In this document: positions 47,862-56,455 of the stretch, one piece after another | How the letters are laid out: each line of letters starts with the position of its first letter | How positions within the stretch are numbered: the first letter of the stretch is position 1 | NCBI RefSeq assembly: GCF_023195835.1 | Contig: NZ_CP096199.1 | Location: 1,364,001-1,428,000, forward strand | Origin: Vibrio sinaloensis | Lineage (GTDB): Bacteria > Pseudomonadota > Gammaproteobacteria > Enterobacterales > Vibrionaceae | Reading direction: 5' to 3' | DNA length: 64,000 nt | Made by a program: the position numbers and the translations under genes | Notes under the pieces: generated by a model | Databases searched by the model: none | What the model was told of the DNA's origin: nothing | The model's input: the letters and a program-made list of their open reading frames with translations, nothing else

Positions 47862-49190
47862 ATGAAACGCCAAAATCTTACTATTGTCGGTGCCGGTAGT
47901 ACTTACACACTTGGAATGATAAACAGCTTGATTGCCGAGAAGGAAAACTTTCCTCTTAGGAAGGTGGTGTTCTACGACATCGACGCAGAGCGTCAACAGT
48001 CAAATGCACTGGCGACTGAAATCTTGTTGCGTGAACAGTATCCAGAAGTCGAAGAGTTTGTTTACACCACTGATAAATCAGTCGCCTTTGCTGATTCTGA
48101 TTTCTTCTTTATACAGATTCGAACTGGCGGGTTGGCCATGCGTGAACGCGATGAGCAAATTCCACTCTCAAACTCTTGCGTTGGTCAAGAAACCTGCGGA
48201 GCGGGTGGCATGGCTTACGGATTACGCTCAATAGGCGACATGATTGAACTGGTTAACGACATTCGTCAGTATTGCCCTGAAGCTTGGATTCTAAACTATA
48301 CGAACCCTGCTGCAATCGTAGCTGAAGCCCTAAATCGCGAGTTTCCCCACGATAAGAAAATCCTCAATATTTGTGACATGCCTGCGGCGATCATGGTCAG
48401 CTATGCGCAATTGCTTGGCTGTGAGATATGGGACTTTGTTCCTGAGTATTTTGGTCTCAATCACTATGGATGGTTTACCAAAATTCGCAATAAACAAGGC
48501 GAAGACTTAACTGGACGAATCAAAAAAATCATTTTAGAGCAGGGGATTAGTGCGGTCGATTCAGAGATTGCTGATGATCCATCTTGGCAGGCGACCTTTA
48601 AAAATATGCAGGTGATGCTTGAGGATAATCCAGAGTATCTACCCAACACTTACCTTCAATATTATCTCTATCCTGAAAAAATGGTCGCGAAAGAAGACAT
48701 CAATAATACACGCGCGCGTCAGGTGATCAACGGACGAGAAAAACGAGTTTTTGAGTTGAATCAACGTATCATCGATGCAGGGACAACTGCACATGAAACT
48801 CTGCATGCAGACATTCATGGTCGTTACATGGTCCGAGTGGCCTCGTCACTTGCTTACAACCTCAATGATGTTTACTTGGTCATTGTTCCCAATAATGGCG
48901 CTATTTCTAACTTACAAAACGACGCCATGGTTGAGGTACCCGCAGCATTGACGAATGAAGGCCCAAAATCGTTTAGTGTCGGAACAATACCTACTTTCCA
49001 AAAAGCGATGATTGAGAGTCAGCTCGGCTATGAAAAGTTAGTCGTTGATGCCTGGTACGAAGGAAGCAAGCAAAAGCTGATTAACGCGTTGACCCTTAAT
49101 CGTACCGTGGTCAATGTACCGAAAGCCAAAGCTATCACAGAACAATTACTAGAAGAAAATAAAGCCTACCTTCCACAATTTTTTCAATAA
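47862..49190 (+). CDS. GH4 6-phospho-alpha-glucosidase
   Basis: 442 residues. The N-terminal NAD loop is LTIVGAGSTYTLGM, and GH4 markers are SCVGQETCGAGGMAYGLRSI, LNYTNPAAIVAEA, NICDMPAAI (Cys, metal ligand) and FGLNHYGWF (His, metal ligand). GH4 enzymes use NAD and Mn(II) for an oxidation-elimination mechanism. The sequence is close to MalH-type enzymes, which split 6-phospho-alpha-glucosides such as maltose-6-phosphate. It is followed by the PTS permease, so the sugar enters as a phosphate. The exact sugar (maltose, isomaltose, trehalose analogs) is inferred, not shown. Confidence 0.92.
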   Translation: MKRQNLTIVGAGSTYTLGMINSLIAEKENFPLRKVVFYDIDAERQQSNALATEILLREQYPEVEEFVYTTDKSVAFADSDFFFIQIRTGGLAMRERDEQIPLSNSCVGQETCGAGGMAYGLRSIGDMIELVNDIRQYCPEAWILNYTNPAAIVAEALNREFPHDKKILNICDMPAAIMVSYAQLLGCEIWDFVPEYFGLNHYGWFTKIRNKQGEDLTGRIKKIILEQGISAVDSEIADDPSWQATFKNMQVMLEDNPEYLPNTYLQYYLYPEKMVAKEDINNTRARQVINGREKRVFELNQRIIDAGTTAHETLHADIHGRYMVRVASSLAYNLNDVYLVIVPNNGAISNLQNDAMVEVPAALTNEGPKSFSVGTIPTFQKAMIESQLGYEKLVVDAWYEGSKQKLINALTLNRTVVNVPKAKAITEQLLEENKAYLPQFFQ

Positions 49191-49245
49191 CACATGGATG
49201 ACTGGAGCTCAGTAAGTGGGCTCCTAGTCGCAACAAGAGGTTGAC

Positions 49246-50796
49246 ATGAAAGATATTATCCAACGTTTTGGGGCAGCGATGTTTGTCCCCGTACTCTTAT
49301 TTCCTGCCGCAGGTATGTTACTTGGGCTATCTGTAGTATTACTCAATCAGGACGTGTTTCCCTGGGCGCAAGAAGGTAGTGCCTGGGTAAAAGTATCGAC
49401 CATTATCCTACAGGCATCACTGGCTGTATTTAAGAACATGGCGCTGATATTTGCTGTCGGCTTACCTATAGCCCTAGCAAAAAAAGCTTCAGGTCGAGCA
49501 GTATTAGCTACGCTCGTTTCCTATATCACTTTTAATTACGTGATTGGCGGTATTCTCCAGTTCTGGGGGCCAGAACTAGGGGTGACTTACGCAGCTGGAG
49601 AACGTGGTCTTACTGAAGTGGGCGGCATTCTCACGTTAGATACCAATTTACTCGGTGCAATTTTAATCGCGAGTATCTCTGTTTGGGTACACAACCGATT
49701 CTTTGACAAGAAACTTCCCGATTGGGCTGCTGTGTTTGCGGGTACACCACTAGTGGTTATTATCAGTTTTCCAATGATGATTGCCATGGCTGTTATCACC
49801 TGTTTTACTTGGCCAAGTATTCAACATGGTATTAATAACTTACAGACATTCTTGGTCGATGCGGGCTCATTGGGGGTATGGTTGTTTACGTTCCTCGAAC
49901 GCATCATGATTCCAACAGGTTTACATCATTTTGTGTATGGCCCGGTGTTTTATGGTCCAGTCGCTGTTGATGGTGGTACGGTCGCCTATTGGATTGAGAA
50001 CATGCAAAGCTTTGCTCAGAGCTCGGAAAGCCTGACCACTCAGTTCCCACAAGGTGGGCTGATGCTCACAGGTATGGGCAAGGTATTTGGTTGTACTGGG
50101 ATTGCTTTAGCATTGTATTCAGTAGCCAAACAAGAAAACAAAAAGATGGTTATGGGCTTGGTGTTAGGCGCTGCAATTACCGCTATTCTCACAGGGATCA
50201 CCGAACCAATTGAGTTTACTTTTTTGTTTATTGCTCCTGCACTATTTGCATTGCATGCTGTTCTATCTGCAACCATGGCGACCATTGCCTTTATGCTTGG
50301 GGTATCTGGAAACTTTCAGACAGGTCTGATTGATTTTGTGTTTCAAAATTGGCTGCCACTGGCGGGTAATCATGCTGGAACTTATGCGCTGCAAATTTTA
50401 GTCGGTTTGCTGTTCACTGCGATCTACTTTGTTACCTTCCGAACGCTTATTTTGAAGTACAACATTCTAACGCCTGGTCGTGAAGGCGCTGAGACCAAGT
50501 TGTATTCAAAAGCGGACTACAAAGAAGGTAAACAATCAGATTCACTAGGTACGGAGACGTCAAAGGCGAGTGCGTTTATCGAAGGTCTTGGTGGCAAAGA
50601 GAACATCGAGCTTTTGACTAACTGTGCTACTCGACTGCGAGTTAAGGTTAAAGACGTAAGCTTGGTCAAAGATAACGCCTTCTTTACTTCGCACGGAGCA
50701 GTAAATGTGGTGCGTAATAAAGAAAGCCTCCAAATTATTGTGGGCCTAACGGTTCCCCAAGTTCGTGAAGATATGAGTCAACTTATAAAGGCATAA
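49246..50796 (+). CDS. PTS alpha-glucoside transporter, EIIC-EIIB
   Basis: 516 residues; AGAGG precedes the ATG, 55 bases after the GH4 stop. About ten membrane spans form the EIIC domain, with GITEPIEFTFLFIAPALF, the conserved TEPIEF motif, in its latter part. The EIIB domain follows at about 440-510 with LLTNCATRLRVKV, whose Cys carries the phosphate. No EIIA is encoded here, so a shared EIIA (such as EIIA-Glc) must supply phosphate. Together with the GH4 enzyme it makes a self-contained uptake and hydrolysis pathway for alpha-glucosides. The strong hairpin at 50831 ends the operon. Confidence 0.92.
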   Translation: MKDIIQRFGAAMFVPVLLFPAAGMLLGLSVVLLNQDVFPWAQEGSAWVKVSTIILQASLAVFKNMALIFAVGLPIALAKKASGRAVLATLVSYITFNYVIGGILQFWGPELGVTYAAGERGLTEVGGILTLDTNLLGAILIASISVWVHNRFFDKKLPDWAAVFAGTPLVVIISFPMMIAMAVITCFTWPSIQHGINNLQTFLVDAGSLGVWLFTFLERIMIPTGLHHFVYGPVFYGPVAVDGGTVAYWIENMQSFAQSSESLTTQFPQGGLMLTGMGKVFGCTGIALALYSVAKQENKKMVMGLVLGAAITAILTGITEPIEFTFLFIAPALFALHAVLSATMATIAFMLGVSGNFQTGLIDFVFQNWLPLAGNHAGTYALQILVGLLFTAIYFVTFRTLILKYNILTPGREGAETKLYSKADYKEGKQSDSLGTETSKASAFIEGLGGKENIELLTNCATRLRVKVKDVSLVKDNAFFTSHGAVNVVRNKESLQIIVGLTVPQVREDMSQLIKA

Positions 50797-50828
50797 CATC
50801 CCCCCAATTTGCTCCTGAAGTTTGACTC

Positions 50829-50860
50829 ATAGGTGAGGCAGAAACTGCCTCACCTATTTT
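50829..50860 (+). terminator. Strong terminator of the PTS operon
   Basis: AGGTGAGGCAG (50831-50841) and CTGCCTCACCT (50845-50855) form a perfect 11-bp stem with a three-base loop, then ATTTT. It is about 35 bases after the PTS stop. Confidence 0.9.
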
Positions 50861-50965
50861 AATCTGCCATATCACATAAACGTCTTTGTAACAAAAATGT
50901 CAATATGTACTACCTTAGTAGTATGTTACAGTTTTATAAACCTAGCTAGACAATGGAATGTCATC

Positions 50966-51820
50966 ATGATTAAGAAATTATCGTTTCTATTCATATTGGT
51001 GATCAGTGTATCACTGAATCCTTTGGCGCACGCCGATACAGTAACTGTCCGAAAAGTAGAAGGCCTTAAAGAGGAGATTGTCTTCGATATACTCAAGTTG
51101 GCACTCAGTAAAACACGTCCGAATGTTCAGTTCTCCACCGCTACTGAAGAGTATAATGAAGCGCGCTTAATGGAGGAGGTAATTTCCGGGAATATAGATG
51201 TTATGTGGGCTGGTGCCGCGCCTGATAAGGAAGAAAAAATGCTCACCGTTAGAATTCCTATCTTAAAAGGGCTGCTGGGGCACCGTATCTTTATCATTCG
51301 TAAGGAAGACCAAGCAAGGTTTGCTTCTATTCAAACGTTGAATCAACTTAAAGCTTTTGATGCAGGACAAGGCACTTTTTGGGGTGATACAAAAGTATTA
51401 AAAGCTGCACAGATACCAACGATTACTACCATTAAGTACGCCAATCTATTCCCCATGTTGGAAGGTGGACGCTTTGACTATTTCCCGAGAGCAGTCCATG
51501 AGCCTTGGAGTGAAGTTGACTCTCGTCCAGAGTTGAACCTTACCATAGACAAAAATGTCATGTTGGTTTATCCGTTCGCTATGTACTTTTTCGTCAGCCC
51601 GAACAATCAAACGCTGCATGACGATATTTACAATGGATTCGAGATGGCAATTCAAGATGGTAGCTTTGATGATCTCTTCTTCAACCATCCAATGATTAAG
51701 GAAGTGTTAGCAAAAGCGAACTTAAAAGAAAGAATGGTATTTCGTATTCCTAACCCATATATGCATGAGGAGACCCCTTTTGACCGAAAAGAATTCTGGC
51801 TTGACGTTTCCAAATTGTAA
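50966..51820 (+). CDS. Periplasmic solute-binding protein (type 2 fold)
   Basis: 284 residues from ATG 50966; GGAATG precedes it. The signal peptide is MIKKLSFLFILVISVSLNPL, cut after AHA. The mature part resembles amino-acid-type binding proteins (EEIVFDILKLALSKTRP, ISGNIDVMWAGAAPDKEEKM, MLEGGRFDYFPRAVHEPWSE). No ABC transporter genes are next to it. It directly precedes an MCP by 18 bases and an EAL gene after that, so it may present a ligand to the receptor rather than feed a transporter. Confidence 0.8.
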   Translation: MIKKLSFLFILVISVSLNPLAHADTVTVRKVEGLKEEIVFDILKLALSKTRPNVQFSTATEEYNEARLMEEVISGNIDVMWAGAAPDKEEKMLTVRIPILKGLLGHRIFIIRKEDQARFASIQTLNQLKAFDAGQGTFWGDTKVLKAAQIPTITTIKYANLFPMLEGGRFDYFPRAVHEPWSEVDSRPELNLTIDKNVMLVYPFAMYFFVSPNNQTLHDDIYNGFEMAIQDGSFDDLFFNHPMIKEVLAKANLKERMVFRIPNPYMHEETPFDRKEFWLDVSKL

Positions 51821-51838
51821 TCATCACAGGGAAGAATA

Positions 51839-53332
51839 ATGAACTCTATTAAACAAAAGTCGATGACATTTTTGTCACTGGTAACACTCGTCGTCATGAT
51901 AGTCGCTTTTATAGCTACATACTATGTCGCGAAGGGTTATCTTGATAAGTCTTTACAAAGCGACATAACAGACACTAACCAGACGTTGAGTATCGTACTG
52001 CAAGAGCCAGTTTTTGCATATGATCAAGCGCTCATCACCAACATTATCGATTCTTTTGTGGCATTCCCACATGTCCAAAGTATCCAAGTCTCTGATCATC
52101 GTAGTAAAGCATTGGCAGAGGCAAGCGCTGAAGAGTCAGCTTCGAAGTCTGTACTTGAAACCCAAACGGTCGATGTTTTCTGGGGAGGGGATAAAAAGGT
52201 CGGTTCGTTGGAGATAGAGTATCGCCTAGATGCGAATGATACATTGTTGCAGGCATTGAGGATGGTATTGCTGCTATTGGGTGGCGCGTTACTCGTTTCA
52301 ATTCTTGCAACGAGTTGGATCGTTTTATCACAGATTGTTGTGAAACCCGTCGAAAAGGTCGCGCTGGCACTTCATGAGATCGCTCAAGGTGGTGGTGATT
52401 TGACTAAGCGATTAAATATCACAACAAATGATGAAATCGGTCGACTGGCAGCAAGCTTCGATAGTTTTGTCGCTAATTTGCAATCACTTGTTCAAAATAT
52501 TGCGACATCTACAGAAGCTCTAGTGGTATGTTCAAGCGATATCAAGCAGAGTGCACATGTCAACGCCCAATCGATGCAGCGTCAGTCTGCTGATGTGGAG
52601 CAAGTAGCAACGGCGCTCAGCGAAATGAGCAGTGCGACAGAAGAAGTCTCTGGCAACGCAGTGCAAACGTCTGAAAAAACGGCCCAATGTAGCGACTTAG
52701 CGAAGTCAGGAAGTGACGTTGTGAGCAAAACAGTGTCTGATGTTAAGGAACTTGGTGTTCAGATAGAGCAAACGTCATTGACGATTGGTGAGCTGAGAGA
52801 AAAAAGTGCTCACATTAATACTGTACTAGAAGTGATTAAAGAAATAGCTGAACAAACCAATCTTTTGGCGCTGAACGCAGCGATTGAGGCTGCGAGAGCC
52901 GGTGAGCAAGGTCGAGGCTTTGCTGTTGTTGCTGATGAGGTTCGAGGACTTGCTCAACGCACTCAAAATTCAACAGAGGAAATTGAAGAAATTATTCGAG
53001 AGTTACAAACAGCATCCATGCAAGCTGGCGAGCAGATGAACAAAACGAGTGATCGTTTGTCAGGTACGTTGGAGGAGTCAGACAAAGCGCTCGAAGCGTT
53101 ATCTGATATTTTGGAAAACATTTCGATTATTGCTGATATGAATGCGCAAGTCGCAACGGCAACCGAGGAGCAAAACGCGGTAGCATCTGATGTAAGTGAA
53201 AAAGTAGAGAACATCAATACGACTACTCAAGAAGTTACGCAGAATGCGCTTCATGTAGGTGAGCAGACTGAGATGCTAGATAGACTCAGTGGGGATATTA
53301 GGTCGGGTCTTAAGAAATTCAAAACAGACTGA
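51839..53332 (+). CDS. Methyl-accepting chemotaxis protein
   Basis: 497 residues. Membrane spans at about 12-32 and 141-163 enclose a short periplasmic region of about 105 residues ([20 protein letters not shown]), probably a single Cache-like or four-helix sensor. A HAMP domain follows, then the signalling tip with [38 protein letters not shown]. It is in an operon with the solute-binding protein upstream and the PAS-EAL gene downstream, which suggests that one ligand could drive both motility and c-di-GMP. Confidence 0.92.
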   Translation: MNSIKQKSMTFLSLVTLVVMIVAFIATYYVAKGYLDKSLQSDITDTNQTLSIVLQEPVFAYDQALITNIIDSFVAFPHVQSIQVSDHRSKALAEASAEESASKSVLETQTVDVFWGGDKKVGSLEIEYRLDANDTLLQALRMVLLLLGGALLVSILATSWIVLSQIVVKPVEKVALALHEIAQGGGDLTKRLNITTNDEIGRLAASFDSFVANLQSLVQNIATSTEALVVCSSDIKQSAHVNAQSMQRQSADVEQVATALSEMSSATEEVSGNAVQTSEKTAQCSDLAKSGSDVVSKTVSDVKELGVQIEQTSLTIGELREKSAHINTVLEVIKEIAEQTNLLALNAAIEAARAGEQGRGFAVVADEVRGLAQRTQNSTEEIEEIIRELQTASMQAGEQMNKTSDRLSGTLEESDKALEALSDILENISIIADMNAQVATATEEQNAVASDVSEKVENINTTTQEVTQNALHVGEQTEMLDRLSGDIRSGLKKFKTD

Positions 53333-53391
53333 GAACTTAGGAACTCTGTGAAGTATCAGTAAGCTTCATATGGAATATGTGGTGCATTTTA

Positions 53392-55401
53392 ATGGGAACC
53401 GTAGATACAACATCTCTGATACTAGATCTGTTGGAACGTGATCTATTTATAGGAACTTGGAGTCTGAGTATAGATCATGAGCTTTTCACGTGGAGTAAAG
53501 TCACGAAGCAAATATTCGGTATTCGCGCGGACGCTACACCTAGCCTTGTTGAGGTCTTAGAGTTATTTTTGCCTCGCTATCAAGCTGACTTGGTCTATAG
53601 ACTGCGCAACATAAGTCGCTTCGGCGGTCGGTTTCAATTTGATGCTGAAGTGAAAACTCAGACGGGCAAACTATGCCGAGTGAGACTCTACGTCGCATAT
53701 ATAGAGCAAAGTAATGAGTATGTCGGCTTGATAAAGGAGGTGAAAGCATCAGAAAGTAATGACAGGTTACCAACATTGCTTGGGTTAGATAGTTCGATGT
53801 CGACGCTTTCTTCTCAACTACTCCATCTGATTGAAGAGTCTGTCATTCTCTATGATAAGGACGGAGTGGTTGTCAGCATGAATGAGTCCGCTAGATCGAA
53901 TTTCGCATTTTCGGGCAGCCACGCCGTTACACTTGAAGCTATGTTACCGTCACTGATTTTTGATAAGAATTGGCGGCAGCCACCTATAGACAACCAGATA
54001 TATTTTGATACCAGTATTACATTTTTGAATGGTGAAGATACACCTGTCGAGGTTCTACTTACCCGTTTTTCTATTGATAAGTCCGCCCCAAGGATCGCGA
54101 TAATCAGACCAAAAGTCCGCTCGAATACCAATCTTCATGATGATGTTTTGACGGGACTTAAGAGTCGGCATGCTCTTGTTGAGCAACTGAGCACCGATAC
54201 TGTCGACAACCGAACGGTTTTGGCAATCAACTTGAAGGAATTTGCCAAGGTAAACTTCGTCTTTGGTGACCATGAAGGTGACTTGGTTCTTATTGAAGTT
54301 TCTAAGATACTAGTAGAGCACTTTGGGCACTGTGGTGTTGTGGTAAGAGACTACGCAGACCGCTTCTTTGTCGTTATGAACGGTTTTGGCTACGACCACT
54401 TAGAAGATGTAAAGTGTCAAGTAAAATCTTTTTTAGAGCGATTCGAGAAGAAAATTAACGGGTACCATGCTGACCATTATGTCACCGCTTATGTTGGGAT
54501 TGCGATAGTTGATGATTGTTCTCCATTAGAAGTACTAGCTAATGCTCAAAGTGCTTTAATGAATGCGAAATCAAGAGTAGGGAAACACTACTCTGTATTT
54601 AAAAATAGTCAGTTAGAAAACGTCAAAGCGAATTACAATTTGGAGTATGAGTTGCGGGAAGCGCTGGAAAACAACCAGATTGTTTTTTGGATTCAGCCAC
54701 AATACTCTCCCACTAAAACGGTTATTGGAGGTGAGCTATTGTCTCGTTGGGTCGGCAAAGATGGTATGATAAAGCACAGTCCGGCAGTTTATATGGACAT
54801 AGCCGAAGAAACGGGATTAGTACATGGCATCGGGCTGCTTGCGATTGAGTACGCAGCGATATTTTTAAATGAAATCAACGAGAGTTATCCAGACTTTTCA
54901 CTGTCTATTAATGTTAGCCCTTCGCAGATGCTCTCGTCGTCATTCGTTCCAAGTATTGAGGACATCTTTTCTGCGTATGGAGCGAGTCTAGCTAACTTAA
55001 ATGTTGAAGTCACAGAAGAACTACTTGTGAGCGATGTTAATCAAGTAGAAAAATCAATTAGAGCTTTACGCGCGCGAGGTGTTTCGGTATCGATTGATGA
55101 CTATGGAACAGGGTATTCCAATATAAGAAGGCTTGTGGATTTGGATGTCACTGAACTCAAGATTGACAAATCATTAATTATACCTCTACCGATATCCAAA
55201 CAGTGCAAGGCAGTCGTCTCTTCTATCGTTGAGATGTCACATAAGCTAGGATTTAAGACGGTAGCAGAGGGGGTCGAATCAAATGAACATGCAGAACTAT
55301 GCAAGACTATGGGATTAGATGTGTTGCAAGGTTTCCACTTTTCCCCAGCAGTCCCCTATCCAGAATTCTATATGCTCATTGAGAGTAATAGAGGAAAATA
55401 G
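53392..55401 (+). CDS. PAS-PAS-GGDEF(degenerate)-EAL phosphodiesterase
   Basis: 669 residues from ATG 53392, chosen because it aligns with the start of the paralog at 58453; ATG 53377 is in frame. Two PAS-like segments occupy about 10-230 (FIGTWSLSIDHELFTWSKVT, EESVILYDKDGVVVSMNESA). The GGDEF-like domain has RDYADRFFVV in place of the GGDEF site, so synthesis is not expected. The EAL domain keeps GELLSRW, NVSPSQ, VEVTEE, IDDYGTGYSN, LKIDKS and AEGVES, so c-di-GMP hydrolysis is likely. It follows the MCP by 59 bases. Confidence 0.88.
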   Translation: MGTVDTTSLILDLLERDLFIGTWSLSIDHELFTWSKVTKQIFGIRADATPSLVEVLELFLPRYQADLVYRLRNISRFGGRFQFDAEVKTQTGKLCRVRLYVAYIEQSNEYVGLIKEVKASESNDRLPTLLGLDSSMSTLSSQLLHLIEESVILYDKDGVVVSMNESARSNFAFSGSHAVTLEAMLPSLIFDKNWRQPPIDNQIYFDTSITFLNGEDTPVEVLLTRFSIDKSAPRIAIIRPKVRSNTNLHDDVLTGLKSRHALVEQLSTDTVDNRTVLAINLKEFAKVNFVFGDHEGDLVLIEVSKILVEHFGHCGVVVRDYADRFFVVMNGFGYDHLEDVKCQVKSFLERFEKKINGYHADHYVTAYVGIAIVDDCSPLEVLANAQSALMNAKSRVGKHYSVFKNSQLENVKANYNLEYELREALENNQIVFWIQPQYSPTKTVIGGELLSRWVGKDGMIKHSPAVYMDIAEETGLVHGIGLLAIEYAAIFLNEINESYPDFSLSINVSPSQMLSSSFVPSIEDIFSAYGASLANLNVEVTEELLVSDVNQVEKSIRALRARGVSVSIDDYGTGYSNIRRLVDLDVTELKIDKSLIIPLPISKQCKAVVSSIVEMSHKLGFKTVAEGVESNEHAELCKTMGLDVLQGFHFSPAVPYPEFYMLIESNRGK

Positions 55402-55564
55402 AGTCTTTTGTCAGTAGTGACATTGTGAGCGAGTACTTACTCAAATTCAGTATGATTAACCTAGATAAACTTAACCAAAAAAGCTTATATCCATTTCGAT
55501 AGTCACATAAACGACGGTTTAGTCACTACACTAGCCTAAGCTAGTTTTCCACCTCTGTTGAGGT

Positions 55565-55606
55565 AAGGCAGTTCTACCCCTCAAAGGAGCCTGCCTTTTT
55601 TTTTTT
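55565..55606 (+). terminator. Terminator after the EAL gene
   Basis: AAGGCAG (55565-55571) and CTGCCTT (55591-55597) form a stem followed by eight or more Ts. It lies 160 bases after the EAL stop and just before the convergent solute-binding gene end. Confidence 0.8.
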
Positions 55607-55633
55607 GAAGAGTTAAGAGCTGTATCCTAAAAC

Positions 55634-56440
55634 TTATTCGCTTGACAGTTTTTGATGCAAATAGCGGTTCATTATTTCACTGTTTTTCGGATATGTTTGG
55701 ATGAGGTGCTCGAGATAGCTCATTTGCTCTAGGTCGTCAAAACTACGCTGTAGAGCTTTTACCACTTCAGGTGCAGTTGATTTGCTCGTTACCAACCATA
55801 AATCGTCGCACAGTTCTGCAATATCGGTGACTTTTACAAACTCCTCGGGATTGTAACCATACTCTTTGAGTCGATAGTAGGCGCTAGCTTCAACCATGGG
55901 AGCATAATCTATCCGTTGACTATGAAGCAGTCTGATTGCTTCTTTGCTTTCACTTACGGGAATGACACTGATGAAGTTGTAGCGTTGAAACAGCTGCTGG
56001 AAAGAGCTGCCTGGAGGCGCACTAACTCGAGAATGGGAGAGATGCTTAATGTCGGTGATTGCTATTTTATTCCTTCCATTAAGCTTAAAAAGTCCTACTT
56101 TATAAGGGGAAACTTTAGCGACCCATAGGTAGTCGTTCTCGCGTGCTTGTGTTCTTGAAATGGAAAAAAGTAGCGTATTCTCTTTTTCTCTGACGGTTTT
56201 CAATGCGCGTTTCCAAGGAGCAAAATGTACACCTTCAACCTTCATCGGGACCGACTCATTAGCACGTTCAATCGCCTTTTTCACATAGTCAACCACATAC
56301 CCACGTGGTTCGCCTTCTAGGGTAAACTGGAGCGGCGGGAAATCTTGGGTGTATAGATTGAGCTTTATCGATTGAGCAACACAATTAAAGCTAGCGAGCA
56401 TTAGGAAAAAAACTGAACAAGTTTGAAATCTTACGGACAT
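55634..56440 (-). CDS. Solute-binding protein (SBP_bac_3-like)
   Basis: 268 residues with a signal peptide (FQTCSVFFLMLASFNCVAQ, residues 5-23). The mature sequence has the periplasmic binding-protein pattern (TQDFPPLQFTLEGEPRGYVV, RVSAPPGSSFQQLFQRYNFI, IDYAPMVEASAYYRLKEYG), as in family 3 amino-acid receptors. No ABC transporter is near. It is 15 bases downstream of the EAL gene on the same strand, so they form an operon; the ligand probably tunes that signalling enzyme. Confidence 0.8.
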   Translation of the reverse strand: MSVRFQTCSVFFLMLASFNCVAQSIKLNLYTQDFPPLQFTLEGEPRGYVVDYVKKAIERANESVPMKVEGVHFAPWKRALKTVREKENTLLFSISRTQARENDYLWVAKVSPYKVGLFKLNGRNKIAITDIKHLSHSRVSAPPGSSFQQLFQRYNFISVIPVSESKEAIRLLHSQRIDYAPMVEASAYYRLKEYGYNPEEFVKVTDIAELCDDLWLVTSKSTAPEVVKALQRSFDDLEQMSYLEHLIQTYPKNSEIMNRYLHQKLSSE

Positions 56441-56455
56441 GCGATTACCCTTCCC

